A stretch of 64,000 nucleotides of DNA from Apiotrichum sp. Y4204 (Eukaryota > Basidiomycota > Tremellomycetes > Trichosporonales > Trichosporonaceae), in the NCBI GenBank assembly GCA_025531455.1, contig JAMYHL010000021.1, positions 372,001-436,000 of the forward strand, read 5' to 3'. Below the pieces are notes generated by a model that worked only from the letters and a program-made list of their open reading frames with translations, made no database searches and was not told where the DNA came from. Below, one piece after another: positions 23,701 to 35,844 of the stretch (its first letter is position 1; each line of letters begins with the position of its first letter). The position numbers and the translations under genes were made by a program.

Positions 23701-24024
23701 GGCGAGCACGAGCGAGTTTAATGGCCTGCAGCACGTGTTCCTCACTACGCTCGGCGCAATGTCGTTTGTCGATGATGAGGAGGTCGAGGACGGTGACTTG
23801 CGCACCGTACAGGGTACGTCCGCTGAATCACATCCCCGATAAGCTGACACACAGACCTCGCTGGCGACCTGCTCGACGCGGTGGTTGAGGGCCCCGAGAG
23901 CGACCAGGTGTATGAGATGTACACGACTGTCGAGGAGGCATCGGGCGAGGCGCCCGACGAGGAGGAGTATGGTGACGAGGAGGAGATGATGGGCGGGATT
24001 GACTGGCCACCAAGCCAGGAGTGA
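20707..24024 (+). CDS. ATRIP/Ddc2/Rad26-like DNA-damage checkpoint protein
   Basis: Proteins of this kind bind RPA-coated DNA and bring the ATR/Mec1 kinase to it. The predicted N terminus MSPSDPYDDDDFFSDPAALA is the short acidic-aromatic start expected of an RPA-binding ATRIP end. A disordered stretch follows, then a long coiled coil (about residues 255-380) with KLREEERQRAEAEMRALRAR and EIKRLKEENQDMDRRMKERE. Next is a basic region with RSKRQRTEAPSPMSTPKKQR, a likely nuclear localisation signal. The C-terminal half is helical-repeat-like, ending in an acidic tail and IDWPPSQE at the TGA at 24022-24024. There are several short introns. The assignment rests on architecture rather than a strongly conserved motif. 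It could be another coiled-coil/HEAT nuclear protein. Confidence 0.6.
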
Positions 24025-24431
24025 GGGTCGAGAGATGAGGTCGATTTTCGTTATCTTGGTTCAGCATGCATGTATCTGTATCATCATCATGGCGACGACC
24101 ATCAGGTCTCAAAAGTGGCCATTACTCTGCCACACTCTTCCAAAATTCGTATCAGCACCTCTGCATCTTTCGCGCATATATGATAAGGTAAGACGTGCAG
24201 TGCAATAAAACCACACAGACAGGCAGCGAGCCATTACAGTATACTCTAAAATCGGAACGGGCAGCACACCATCAATAAGATAGGTAAGGTAGGGTCGGTG
24301 TGCGTGCCGCGTCCGATGTTGGGCGGGACAAGATTTCCACCCTTGTTCTTCTTCTTCAATAATCACTCCTCTCTCCTCGCGTTTGGCGTTTTCGTCGCCG
24401 ACACATTCCATTATTCTCGCCCAGTGAGTTC
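24025..24431. other. Convergent 3' spacer ATRIP-like/BOI gene
   Basis: I saw no gene in these 407 bp between two stop codons. They are more AT-rich than the flanks, as expected for 3' UTRs. Confidence 0.55.
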
Positions 24432-27400
24432 CTATGCGACGCCCTTGGCGTGTGCCCAAGCGCGTACGCTGTCGAGAAGCGTGGCGACGGCAGCGGCATC
24501 GCCTGCGCGGATCTCGTTGAGGCTGACACCTGCACTGTCGATGCCCGCGTCGATCACGCAGTCCATCATCGCGAAGAGGCCCTCGACATTGGGCTGGCCG
24601 TTGGGGTCGCGGTTGAAGGCAGTCGCCGAGAGCGGGGGGTTGGGCTCGACACCAGAGAGGTGCTTGACGATCAGGAAGATGACCTCGCCGGATATGAACG
24701 AGTTCGGGAAGTAGGCGGCGCGCGGGTACTGCTGCGGGAGCACCGTGTTGACCCACTGCATGAGCTCGGCGTGGTGCTCGTCCTCGGGCGGGTAGTACGA
24801 GGCAATCTGAGAGTTAGATCAAACGGCGGTAACAACTCACGCTCGGGCGACCGACGCTGCCCTTCGAGGTCGACGCGCGGCGGGTATCCCGGCTTGGCCG
24901 AGAGGGGGTCTGGTTAAGCGAGGAGCCGTGGGAAGTCATGCGGCGACCGCTCGAGGTCGTGTCCAGGCTCATCTACAGAGTTAGCCGCTGTCATACAACG
25001 CCTGTAGGTACACTCACAAGAACACTGGCGTCACGAGGGGTGAGCTGGTTGACGTTTTCGCGACGGTTCGCCCGCTGCGTTGCGTCAATCTGCGAGGGGC
25101 TCGGGGGACGGGGCTGGAGAGCCTGCGCTTCGGCGAGCGGGATAGTGGGGATGTTGCACGACGAAGTTACGGGGACCGTGTAGTCACGGGCAATCGTCGC
25201 CTTCATAATGGCCTTCATCCAGTCACGGATCTCGCCCTGCTCGGAAGATGAGAAGAAGTGAGCCTTCTCGTTTCCGGGGCCAACAAGCTGGAAGCCGTAG
25301 TGGCCGGGGTTGGTGTTCCCGTCCACTATGATGCGGTGGCCCTTGAGGTCTATATGGCCCTTGACACGGTCCTCGCTCTCGCTCTTCAGGAAGTATAAGT
25401 ACGAGCCCTTGAGGACGAAGAAGCGCGTCTTCCAGGTGTTGTAGCGCTCGCCACGCTTCTTGAGGTAACCCGTCTTGTCTGGAGTTCCAATCGTGCGCAT
25501 GGCGGAGCCGACCGTCGCCGCAGTTGTGTTACTGCTCGAGGTTCGCCGCTCGGGAGCCGCCGCGGTCATAGTCGTAGTCTGCTTGCCATGGTTGAAGGCG
25601 AGGCGCGACGAGCTCTGGTTCGAGTTGGCCGGCAGAGGGGGCGCCTGCTTCCGTCCACGGCCGAAGAAGCTGAGACGGTCGTTCTTGTCGATGCTTCCCT
25701 TATTGCGCTTGTGGCCGAGGGAACTGGAAGATTCGCGCTTCGACAAGCTTGCCATTGTGGCAGCCGATGCAGCGGCCGCTGCAGCAGTAGGGGAGACAAT
25801 CGTGGCACCGCCAGAGGTGCTGGTCGTCGCGCTGGCGGGCGAAACGCCAGAGTTCCGCGGCCCGCCATTGCCATTGACGTTCGGGTTCACGGAGGGGCGA
25901 GCACCAGGGACCTCGTCAATGGCCGGGGTAGAGGGCGTCATGCTGACCTTGCGCCCGTGACCCCAAGCACCCGAGTTGTGGTGGTCGTCCGCAGCATTGA
26001 CTGGCGATGTGGCAGAGTGGGGACTCGGCACAGCGTAGGCACTGGGCGGCGCCGAGTACGTGCGGGTCCCGTCACTACCACCACTGCCACCGCTTACACC
26101 GGTCGGGTGTGGGGACGAGCCCGACATGGCCGAGTTGGGGCGACGAAGCTCGTTGATGGCAGCGGCAATACGTACACGCTTACCAAACTGAGGAATGTCG
26201 AGCTCCTTGAGCATTGCGGCGTCCAGTTCCAGCAGAACATCACCAGAAATGTCGTGCTCGACAAACTTGCCGCAGATCGTCTCGTCAAAGCCCTTGCTGC
26301 GGGACCACTCGACGACCTCGTCCACAGTCCAGGTGGAAGGAGGTTTGGCGGGGGTGTGGTGAGACGCCGTGTCGCTCGACAGAGGGAAGGTGGTGGCCGC
26401 ACGGGGTGATGCCTCCACTTGGGCGGGCGGAGCGCTCTGGCCAGACAGGCGGGACTGGCCACCCATGGCGGGGGAGCTTGTTATCGACGAGCTGCGCGCG
26501 CCGACCACAGGAACATCAGCAGACATGCCAGACATGCCAGACACATTCCGGGAATGGCCCCCGGTCGGAGCCGAGGTGGCAGGAGTCGAACCCGAAACGT
26601 TGCGCGAGTGCGACCACGCACCTGCACCGGCGGCGCCAGCGGCTGCACCAGTCGCAGCTGCTGCAAGGCCAAGACCAGGAGCGGACATGGTTTTGTTGTC
26701 AGAGATGTGCTCCGTCGGCTGGGGAACGGGCTCTATGGGCGCGGACACAACGCGGGGAGATGTCGAAGGCCCTGGCGCACGAGGCGTCTCCTGGTTAGAT
26801 TGAGAAGTCTGGAGCCCGACTGGGCCAGTCGGCGAGGCGATGGGGGTGTGGTCACCGGCGAGTTCCTGAGCGGGTTCGGAACGTTGGGGCGAGGCGGTCA
26901 CCTGGCTTCGCGCGGTGATGCCCGAAGCACCGAGCGCGGAGCCGTTGGCGGCAGTCCCATTGAGGGACATGTTCTGGAGACTGCGGTTGAACGACGGCGA
27001 GTCTTCCTCGTCGTCACTCTCATCAGAGTAGATGAGATCCGCGATACCGCCACTGTCGCGGTGGGCTTGACGGTCACGTTCCTCGTTGGCGAGTTTTGCT
27101 TGCTCAGCCAGTCGAGCACGAGCGTCCTGGGCAATACCAATCGGAGCCGTCGGGTCTTCGTCCTCTTCCTTGTCCGACTCACGGGCAACGTCGTCGTGCA
27201 GTGCCTCCTGGGGATCCCTAAGCTGGACGCCCTTGGGGACATTCGGGGACGGCTGTCCCATAGTGTCGATCGCTTCCTGCACCTCACCGATTGTGGACCC
27301 CATGACATTACCTCCTTGGCCTGCGGTCACAACGGACGGAGCAGACATCGGCTGGCCGGTGATGTCCAGAAGGCTATTGCGCTTGGGCGATCCGTTGACT

Positions 27401-28065
27401 GGAGGCACAAACGGCGACGCCAGACCATTGGAGTGAGCAGCAGGGTCGGGGGATGCAGGTTGTGCTACATCGCCCGCTTTAGGGGAGGGAGGAACGGGGA
27501 TGGGATCTCCAGAACGCGATTCAGGCTCCACTGCATCTGTGGCAGGGGCGGTGGCGGGAGGGCCTGCGACAGTTGCGGCGGAAGGAGTGGCCGCCGTTGC
27601 GGGGGTGACGAGGTCGTCCTCTTCCGAGATGTAGGTCGCGGGGAAGAGACCCTCATCGCCCTTTTCGTTCCGTCCCTAGGAAGTCAGCAACGATTCTTAG
27701 AGGTGTGGATAGGGTGACAGCCGCCGACGATTGCGACCGGATTGCACGTCGGCATGTTGTGCGATCACGATCCGGACATATCGCGGGGTCGACATCAGTG
27801 CGGCTGTTCATAGCGATGAACGAGCTCGTCTCCGTCCCGATGTTGCGGCCTGCTTCTCCGTGCATGTGCTGCAGGAAGGTGTGTGCGCGGCGCCCACACA
27901 GATGCAACAAGACAAGGGACGAATCAAGACCAAACGTACCTTCCACCAGCCGTCGCCAAAGGCATCGTCTTTTTCGAGGACGGTGATCTTCTCTCCGGCC
28001 TGGAACTCGAGCTCGTCGCTATGTTCGGCGACGAACGTGTGGATAGCCGTGACGACGAGCGCCAT
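24432..28065 (-). CDS. BOI1: BOI1/BOI2/Pob1-type polarity scaffold (SH3-SAM-PH, with CH-like C terminus)
   Basis: Boi/Pob1 proteins act at sites of polarised growth, linking Cdc42/Rho signalling to exocytosis. Exon 1 (27940-28065) gives MALVVTAIHTFVAEHSDELE and FGDGWWK. After a 264-bp intron the SH3 domain finishes with GRNEKGDEGLFPATYISEED. A long disordered region follows, then a SAM domain (WTVDEVVEWSRSKGFDETIC to DIPQFGKRVRIAAAINELRR), more low complexity, and a PH domain (DKTGYLKKRGERYNTWKTRF to GEIRDWMKAIMKATIARD). Two more exons add HAELMQWVNTVLPQQYPRAA and a helical end resembling a calponin-homology fold, stopping at 24432. Total length is about 1,080 residues. The C-terminal CH-like assignment is weaker than the other three domains. 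A long purine-rich stretch upstream (pyrimidine-rich in the transcript) is the likely leader. Confidence 0.9.
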
Positions 28066-31003
28066 GGTGGTGGATGGCGGTGTTTGACGCGCTGCTGATT
28101 TATTCAATCAATGCACGAGTGTGTCGGGGAGGAGGAAGAGGGAATGTATTTGCTGTGCGTGTGTCGTGATTGCGTGGGTGGGTGGATGGATGGGAGGGTA
28201 TGTGTTTGTGGGGTGTAAAGGTGGAATCGAGATGGAACGAGGGGAGGAAGGGAGAAGGGAGAGGTCGATTGGAGAGAAGGATGCAGGCTGCAAGAGACCT
28301 TGTACCCAGCAAGCCAGAGATCCAGAGAGATCCAGAAGAGCGCGACAGCCAACCTGTGACGGGAAAATGGTGTATGCAAGGCAGGAACCACCAAAACAGG
28401 GGAAAGGCGCGGCAGTGTATCGGTCGGGTCGGTCAGTCGCTGAAGAGCGGGTGAGCGAGCGGGCGAACGAGCGCACGGGGCCTGGGTTTGGGTGGGATCT
28501 GTTTTGGGTCGAAGGGCGAGAGGCGCGAGAGGGATAATGAACAAGATGGAGAGTAAACAGATAGGAAAGAGACTGAGTAGTAGCGAGATGGAGAGAGTAG
28601 AGGATTAAAAGACTATGTAGATGCGAGGTTGATTGGATTGAATAACGGGTGGTGGTGGTGGTGATGATGACACGCACGAGTCAGCACCCACAAGCACACT
28701 GGTGAGATCGGTGAGATGGGATGTGTGACGGGTGACGGTGGGTGAGTGAGTGAGGAAGGGGCGGTTGCGGAGCGGAGGGAGATGGCACAAGGGAAGTGTG
28801 GTGCAGTGCCCGCGGAGTTGTGCCGTGCTTTGTGGTGCAGGGGATGATGGAATGGCGTGGGATCGTTCACTCTCTACAAAGCAGCTCTCCTGCCAACGGG
28901 ACACTCTGGGCCGCGGTTGTCGAGAGGCACACACACAGAGAGCGGGGGCCGTGGCGCCGCAAAAGAGAGCTAAAGAGAGTGATTAATCACAAATCACAAA
29001 TCAAACTGTCCTCGTTCCATAGGGATATTCTCATTAGTCATTAAGACGTTGGATTTGACTAGGATCCCAATAATGCATTCCCAGGACACGCTCGATCAGA
29101 TCTTCAAGGTCAATTAGGAATGCACTATTTTCTGAGACAAGCTTCTTCCTCTCTCCGTTACATGCATGTGCTTCTGTCCCCTCGTTGGACGTGTGGTTCG
29201 ATTATTGGTAGGATGGGGTAGGACGAGACTACTGGATTCTGGATTCTGGATTTGTGTACTGTATCTGCAAAAAAGGGTGACGTAGAGGGTAAAAGAAGCA
29301 ACGATACCACAGCCTGTGATCTGACCAACCAAAAGACAACAGGACAGCGAGCCAGGAGCATATAGAGAAACCAAGAAGGATACATCCAGTAGCCGAGAGG
29401 CACATCTCGCGGCAGCGAAGGAGAGGGACAGAAGCTCAGGATGGGAGCTCGGAGCGGAGAACAACACGGGTCTTGCGGTTTCGGCGGTCGGGGGTCGGGC
29501 ACAACAGCAGAGACTAGGGACCCTCGGCTGTCGTCGCTTTGCGGACAGGCACAAGATCACAGGGGTACTCGCAGGACAAAGTTGTCCACTTGAAACGGTC
29601 GTTTTGGGAAAGTGGCTCTCTCAATGAGGGCCCTCTCGCTCTCTCGGCCTCTTGGGCTCCTTCAATAAATCGCCCTCCATCTCATGCCGTCTCTATGTTA
29701 TTTTATTATTATATGATTATGCTCGTAGCTCGTAGCGATCGTAGCTCATGGCATACTCTTGTGTGTGCGCTTCTTCCGACTGGACATTAGCCATCTCTCT
29801 GGATTTCTGGATCTCTGTGTGACGAGATGACTGGTGGTCATTGGGTTTTGGCTTCCAGATGCCGAGATGTGTGAGGAAGAATGGGCAGAGGTCTGCTAGC
29901 TGCTAGAGTGCATTTCTCGCAATCTCGGACAAAGAACGAGATTGTTCAATTGTTCAAGCTGTGTGCCAACGTGCCAGTTGTGGCAAGACTATCGGAAGGC
30001 TGCAGGCTGATTCATCCTAGGTTTTCTACATCGTCGCCATGTAGCCATACGAGTGGATCGCCAAAGCTCCACCGGCCACCACCGGTGCGCGTCAAACTGA
30101 GGTTACGAACATCCACGTCAACCACACCATCCAACCATTCAGCGCGCAAGGGGTAGTATGGCGTCGATGTGATCTGCTGCAAACATCTCCGCAATGCATA
30201 ATGACCTCAGGCCCTCAGTCTGTAGTGGCTGTTGACGCGCGGGCACCACCGTGCCTTCAGTGGAGACTTGTGCTTCTACACGCCCCTCGTTGTTTGTCGG
30301 CCCTCATGAGATGATCTATCAACCTACTTATACTGAGTGCGACCTCCGACGCCATGGGTCGTGATGGTGCGCAATCGACGATGTACAGGTCGTCTTACCT
30401 CATGGATTGTCACTCAGTATCGCCTGTCGTCGGCAGCTCCACTTCGCGCGCCACTTCCCAGACCCCAGCCACAGTGTGTCTATGCGCCTGGGCATGACTT
30501 GGGTACTTGGTCTTTATTCAGCGCAATGAGCTGCCAGTTCAAGCATCTCTTGGATCTCTTGGATGAATTTGATCTTGCGGCATGCATACACCCTACAAGC
30601 ACAACGAGTGCCGATCCTCCCAACGCCGCCCCGCGGTGATCGGCAGTGGGCTAGACCCGGGAATGGAGGCCATGAGGCAGAGAGGTGATGTCAGCATTCC
30701 TGTTTTCACGGACATCGACGCCTCGCCGTTGGTCGTACCCCGAGCCAAGCTCTCCCCCTCACCCGCCGCCGTCACGATCCATCGCTGCTCTGTCAACATC
30801 CTCTCTTGTCTCCTCGCTACTTTATTCACGGAAACCGTCTATTGTTCTCCATCAGACCACAGGCAAACCAGTCTTCAGGGAGTCAGACGGACAAAAGCAA
30901 TACACCGCACATCAACACTACACCTCTGTCACTCCTCCCACTCCATCACGCCCCTTCCCTCCGCAGCCCTACTTGCTGCTCACCTCCTCCGCGGCATCTC
31001 CAG
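28066..31003. other. Long divergent intergenic region between BOI1 and ULA1
   Basis: No gene is supported in these 2.94 kb. 28066-28700 is purine-rich on the plus strand (GGTGGTGGTG, GAGAGA blocks), i.e. CT-rich in the BOI1 transcript, and probably its leader. 28980-30600 is less GC-rich with scattered short ORFs lacking codon bias or any recognised motif. 30700-31003 is C-rich and leads into ULA1. An unannotated noncoding transcript is possible but cannot be shown from sequence. Confidence 0.5.
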
Positions 31004-33291
31004 ATGGCCACGCCCGGCCGTGGCCCTCCGTCCTCGCCGTCCCTCCCGCCCCGCCCGACCAAACTTGCAAAGATGGAGGACGCCATAGACATCTCCGAGG
31101 CCACCACCGCGATGATGATCCCCAGCCGTACCAACTCGTCGCGCGCGACCCCTGTCCCGAGGTGAGTGGAGGTGGCGCAGGCAGGGAAGACTGACTCGCA
31201 GTGGACGGCCAGATGCAAAGGCAAGGCGGTATGACCGCCAGCTGCGGTAGGTGTGGATATGCTATGCATGCCGTTCGTCTCCCTTGGGATGCTGACGCGA
31301 CGCGACTTGCGGACATTACCTTCCTTCTCACACATTCATCACACAGACTCTGGGCATCGGCTGGACAGCGTTCTCTCGAGTCGGGCCGCATTCTCTTGGT
31401 GGGACACGACGCGTCGGGCTGCCAGACGCTCAAGAACCTTGTCCTGCCAGGTGAGTAGCGCCTTCAGGTCGCTCTGACCGCAGGTATCCAACACTTCACC
31501 ATCCTTTCAGACGCGATCACGACACCGGCGGACGTCGGCACAAACTTCTTCCTCGAGTCATCGAGCGTCGGCAAGCCCATTGCGATTGAGGAAGTTCGGT
31601 AAGCTATGAAGCGTTGGAGAACCAGCTGACATCAGCCTGCTGGGAGAGCTCAACCCCGCCGTCGACGGCAAGGCGCGCATTGCGGTACGTGCAACTCGAA
31701 GATTGTGCTGACCATAGGATGTCCTTCAACTCCTCGAGAATGAGCCAAACTTTTTCTTGTCATTCACGCTAATCATTGTGTCGAATGCGCCGCCACAGGT
31801 GGAGGAGAAACTCGCCGAGCTTCTCTGGCAAAGTAAGCTGAGCGCTTCCATTTATGATAGCTTACTGACATCCAGCCTCTGCCACAGTGGGCCAGCCCGA
31901 CATTCCCCTGGTCTCCTTGCGCACTTCGGGGTTGATGGGCCGTATGCAGATCCAGCTCCGGGAACATTGCGGTGGGTTTGGATTGACGAATTAACCCGCT
32001 GATGGCAGTCGTCGACACACATCCGGACACGACGCACACGCTCCGCATCGACTCCCCGTTCCCGGCTCTGGAAGAGTACGCGCGCACTCTGGACATGGAC
32101 GCCATGGACTCGATGGACTATTCACATGTTCCCTGGGTCGTCCTTTTGGTCCGGGCGGCCGCCGTGTGGAAGGACGCGGTAAGCTTTCTTGCGTCCCTCG
32201 AAGCTGACAGCCAGCATAACGGCAAGCTTCCGAGCACATCCGACGAGAAGACCGAGTTTAAGAATCTCCTCAAGTCGTGTCGTCGCAAGGGTGACGAGGA
32301 GAACTTTGATGAGGCGCTCGCGCAGGCATACCGGGTGTGGTCCTCGTCTGAGGTGGGTCCCGGCAGTATTGCCGTCTGACGTCAGCTTCCATATGACGTT
32401 TCCGAGCTGCTCAAGGACCCGTCTGTTGTCGAGGTGTCGCAGAATGTAGGTAGAGTCTCCAACAGCACCTACTAACATGCAGTCCAAGAACCTTCACCTC
32501 CTTCTCCACACGCTCACGCGATTCATGGCAGCGGCCCCGCATTTGCCGCCGGTGTCTCCTTCCCTCCCAGACATGCACTCGAGCACCGCGTCTTACGTCA
32601 CACTGCAGAATCTCTTCAAGCAGCAGTACCAGGCGGACTTGACGCGGTTTGCAGAGCTGCTCGCTGGTGTCCTCCAGGAGACCGGTCTGCAACCCGAAGC
32701 CATTCCGGCGAATGAAATCGAGTCGTTTGTGAAGAATGTCGGCGGCGTGGACATTATCAAGGGCACGTCACTGCTGACAGCAAAGACATACGACGGAGGA
32801 GTGAAGGAGCGCATTAGTGGGTTATGGGGTCGATGTTGACTAACCCGCAGCGGAGGACTTTGCGTTCGAGGCAGAGCCGACCGTCGGGAGCTGCATCGTC
32901 ATGGCCATTCTTGCCTCGGAACAGTTCTACCAGGCGTTTGGCCGCTGGCCTGGATCAGAGCCAGGAGACGACACGGCGATGGACGTCGCCGAGGTGGAGC
33001 GGCTCGCGACCAAGGGGCTGACGACGGTTCACATCGACGCTGGCGAGCTGCCTGACGAGCTGTCAAATGCGATTGGAGAGATGTGAGTGGAGCCCAATGG
33101 CTTATCAGCTGTGAGCGGATACTGACCCCAGCGTGCGAGGCGGCTTCCTCACGCCGCCGACGACGGCGGCCTTCTTTGGCGGCATTGCCGCGCAGGAGGT
33201 CATCAAGCTCGTCACGAACCAGTACCGCCCGCTCGACAACACGGTGACCGTCGACCTCGTCAAGAGCGGCGTTGAGAAGTTCAAGTTGTAG
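31004..33291 (+). CDS. ULA1: NEDD8-activating enzyme E1 regulatory subunit (APP-BP1/Ula1)
   Basis: Ula1 pairs with Uba3 to activate NEDD8/Rub1 for cullin modification. Many short exons join into about 590 residues. The start MATPGRGPPSS is followed by RRYDRQLRLWASAGQRSLES and ILLVGHDASGCQTLKNLVLP, the adenylation-fold entry of E1 proteins in its inactive-half form. Then come DVGTNFFLESSSVGKP and LLENEPNFFLSFTLIIVSN, and the C-terminal E1 signature GGFLTPPTTAAFFGGIAAQE, ending VKSGVEKFKL at the TAG at 33289-33291. No catalytic Cys is expected in this subunit and none is obvious. The upstream in-frame ATGs are ignored because similarity starts near 31065. The direct neighbour downstream, CDC26, is also a ubiquitin-system gene, transcribed convergently. 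Confidence 0.92.
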
Positions 33292-33492
33292 ATGCACATA
33301 ATGAGGGGCTATAGGTGTATACAGTGATTACATGGCTTGGTGGCAGTGTACAAAAATCTGGCAGCGGGTTGCCAGAGGTGGAGAGCTGAAGACGGGGTCA
33401 TACACGGGGTTGAACGACATGGCGATGCGCAGCGCGGGGTGGCGAGACTGTACGCAACATGATGCGGGGCGGGGCGAGAATAAGCACTCAGA

Positions 33493-33837
33493 CTAGAGCC
33501 CAATGCGCTCCTGGGCAGACATGGCCGCGCGCCGCCTCCGGCGTTCCTCGACCTCGGCGTCAGCGGCAGCAGGCTGGGATGCGGCCTGCTGCCCATGTCC
33601 GTGAGTGTGGGTCGAATGTCCGGGGGTAGTAGCGGCACGCGACTTGCCCGATGGCGTCGAAATGCTCGTACTCGTGTTCGCCGCGCTCTTCCCCTTGCCG
33701 CTTCCGTTCGCTGCTCCGCCAGCCCCGCCAGCTCCGCCAGCGGCGGCGCGTTCCCGGCGGCGCGCCTCGACCTCGGCTTGCATCTGCTTGACGTCGGAGG
33801 CGCGCAGCGGGATGAGGGTCGGGTTGGAGCGGATCAT
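33493..33837 (-). CDS. CDC26: Anaphase-promoting complex subunit Cdc26/Hcn1-like
   Basis: This is a single-exon, 114-residue protein. Cdc26 is the small APC/C subunit whose N terminus threads into the TPR groove of Cdc16/Cut9. The N terminus MIRSNPTLIPLRASDVKQMQ matches the conserved M-[IL]-R-x-x-P-T start followed by a hydrophobic strand and an Asp. The C terminus SAQERIGL resembles the Arg-Ile-Gly end of S. pombe Hcn1. Between them lies a Gly/Ala/Ser/Thr-rich, low-complexity insert (GGAGGAGGAANGSGKGK) absent from the yeast proteins. The open frame extends upstream to 34128, but that part has leader composition, so the start at 33837 was chosen. TATTTATG-like sequence lies about 165 bp upstream. 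Confidence 0.72.
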   Translation of the reverse strand: MIRSNPTLIPLRASDVKQMQAEVEARRRERAAAGGAGGAGGAANGSGKGKSAANTSTSISTPSGKSRAATTPGHSTHTHGHGQQAASQPAAADAEVEERRRRRAAMSAQERIGL

Positions 33838-34343
33838 CGCGGGTTGTAGAGTGAATAGGAGGCGAGATGGGGAAGAGGGGAGAGAGTGGAAATGGGTTGT
33901 GGTGACGTGAGGCGTGAGTCGGGGTAGCTGAAAGGTAGTCGAGATAGGTGGAAGGTTGATGAGGGGGGAGGTAAACGGGAGGTGTCGGGCTTTGGTATTT
34001 ATGTTGTCTATGTCGCGGTTTGGAGAGCGACAGTCGGAAGGGCTGGCGACGAGTGAGACAGCTGTGACACAGACGATGCGAAGATGTGTGATATGTGATG
34101 TGCGATGCAGAGATGCAGAGTAACACACAATGCAGCCTCAAAAGATCAGAGCATCGAGCATCGAGACAATCGCACTCAGACACACGATCAAAGCATCGCC
34201 GATCGACATTGGGGATTTTGCTTCCGTCACGCGCGACTGACTTTGGGAAATCAAAACAAAGACAAGCCAAACAACAACAACAAAACATATCTCCATCTCT
34301 CTACATACATCTCCCTCTTTTTCCCAGATCTCACAACCCGAAA
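33838..34343. promoter_or_regulatory. Divergent promoter region CDC26/NEDD1-like gene
   Basis: These 506 bp lie between two outward-facing starts, with A-rich sequence (AACAACAACAAAAC) and CT-rich leader just before the NEDD1-like ATG. No further element was recognised. Confidence 0.45.
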
Positions 34344-35844
34344 ATGGCCCTAATCCTACACCCGACAGCGCTGTCTCTCGGCACGCCCACGCCCCAATCC
34401 CCTCTCCCGCTATCCGTCGCCCCGCTCCCCCTTCCCTCGCGCTTTCCGTCGAGCGTCGCCCCCCGCGCGGCGGTCGGCGCCAACATCTTCGTGTTCGCCC
34501 CCGGCCGCCCCGTCGTGTGGGAGTACGATGGCCGTGGGCGGCGGCTGAGCGAGATGTCGATTGGCGGCGTCGAGGAGGTGGCGGTGCTCTCCTCGGGTGT
34601 TGCGGTGCTCACGGCCGAGGGCGTGAAGGTTATGCGGAGGGCGGGGAAGAAGTGGGAAGTCGCGAGGATTCTGCAGGTGGGTGGTGCTTTTGTTGCGGTG
34701 CTGATTGCAGGTTCCGCCGGGCGACGTGTATATGGTCGGCGAGGGGAGGACGCTCGTGCTCGTTGGACAGGAGGTGTGGGCTTATGACTCTGAGAGCGGG
34801 GACAAGACGGAGCTGGATATTGACCCAGTAAGCTCGCAAGTCTTTAACAAAGCTTACGCCAGCCGAAATGTGCGTGCGTCGCGCAGCGGAAAGACGGTGC
34901 GAGACTTGTCGTCCCCTGTCCTGCTGGGATCCAGGTGGTTCCCCTCGAGGGTGGCGCACCGCAGACTTTTATAATCGGCGCGGGGTTCGCCGCGAAGTAC
35001 ATTGCTGTCGGCGAGCGCGTGGCGGCTGCGGACGGGCGGAGTGTGGCTCTCGTTTCGCTGGATGATGGGAAAGTGGATACCGTCGAGTTTGAAGGGGAGG
35101 TGTCTGGCGTGGCGTGGTTGGAGTCTTCCCTCGCAGCTACGGTTAATTGTGAGTTGCGTATGTCTTGTTAAACTCGCACTAATCCCAGCCAAGGTGTTTC
35201 TTTACGATCCTAAGACGGGGATCCGCGATGCGGGCATTGATAACGTCACGGCGGTGTATCCGATTATGGTGAGCTAGGAAACTCCGGAATCGGCTCTGAC
35301 ATCAGACTCGATCGAGCAAACCCGCAGAGAAGCCCACACAGCCCACTCGGGTCTTGAGCGATAGCAACGCTGTGAATGTCGCGCACGAGGAGCCAAAGGA
35401 CGTGCTGAAGGCCAAGGCGAAGGAGCGCATAGTCTCTGCTCCGGGCAAGATGCTCCCCCCGCCAGTAAAAGCACGTCCACTAGCGACTCCCTCAAACCCC
35501 ATGCTCTCAATACGTCCCGACACGGGGGACACGCTCCGCCTCCGTCCCCCAGCGATACCCGAGGGCGACGAGCGCTCCCCGGCAATCTCGACGCCAGGAC
35601 ACGCTCGCGACGGGCCATCATGGGAGGCGTTTGAGGAGATGCGCCGCGAAATCGCCAATCTCCAGCTCGACATGCTGCGCATGGGGCGCGGACTCAAGGT
35701 GGGCAACTAAATGTGTGTGTTGTTGTCTGACGGCAGAACGAGATCCGCTCGGCGGTCGCTCCGCTTGTGGACGAGCTGAGGGAGAGCAGGGAGACGATTG
35801 CGCGGCAGGCGGCTGAGATTGAGCGGCTGAGGCGGGGGTTCTGA
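34344..35844 (+). CDS. WD40 protein with C-terminal coiled coil, NEDD1/GCP-WD-like
   Basis: Several exons join into about 440 residues. The first two-thirds is a degenerate WD40 propeller (for example VGANIFVFAPGRPVVWEYDG, GEVSGVAWLESSLAATVNSK, VFLYDPKTGIRDAGIDNVTA). A Pro/Ser/Lys-rich linker follows. The C terminus is a coiled coil, SWEAFEEMRREIANLQLDML and LVDELRESRETIARQAAEIE. This layout, and the I-x-N-L-Q-L-D-M-L-R helix, resemble NEDD1 (GCP-WD), which recruits the gamma-tubulin ring complex to microtubule-organising centres. WD blades are weak and no diagnostic residue is visible, so NEDD1 is a working guess. It ends LRRGF at the TGA at 35842-35844. Confidence 0.55.

Noticed and set aside
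33838..34128. Upstream in-frame extension of CDC26 (start at 34128)
   Set aside because: The extension is Ser/Thr/His-rich leader text, and the conserved Cdc26 N terminus starts at the internal ATG at 33837.
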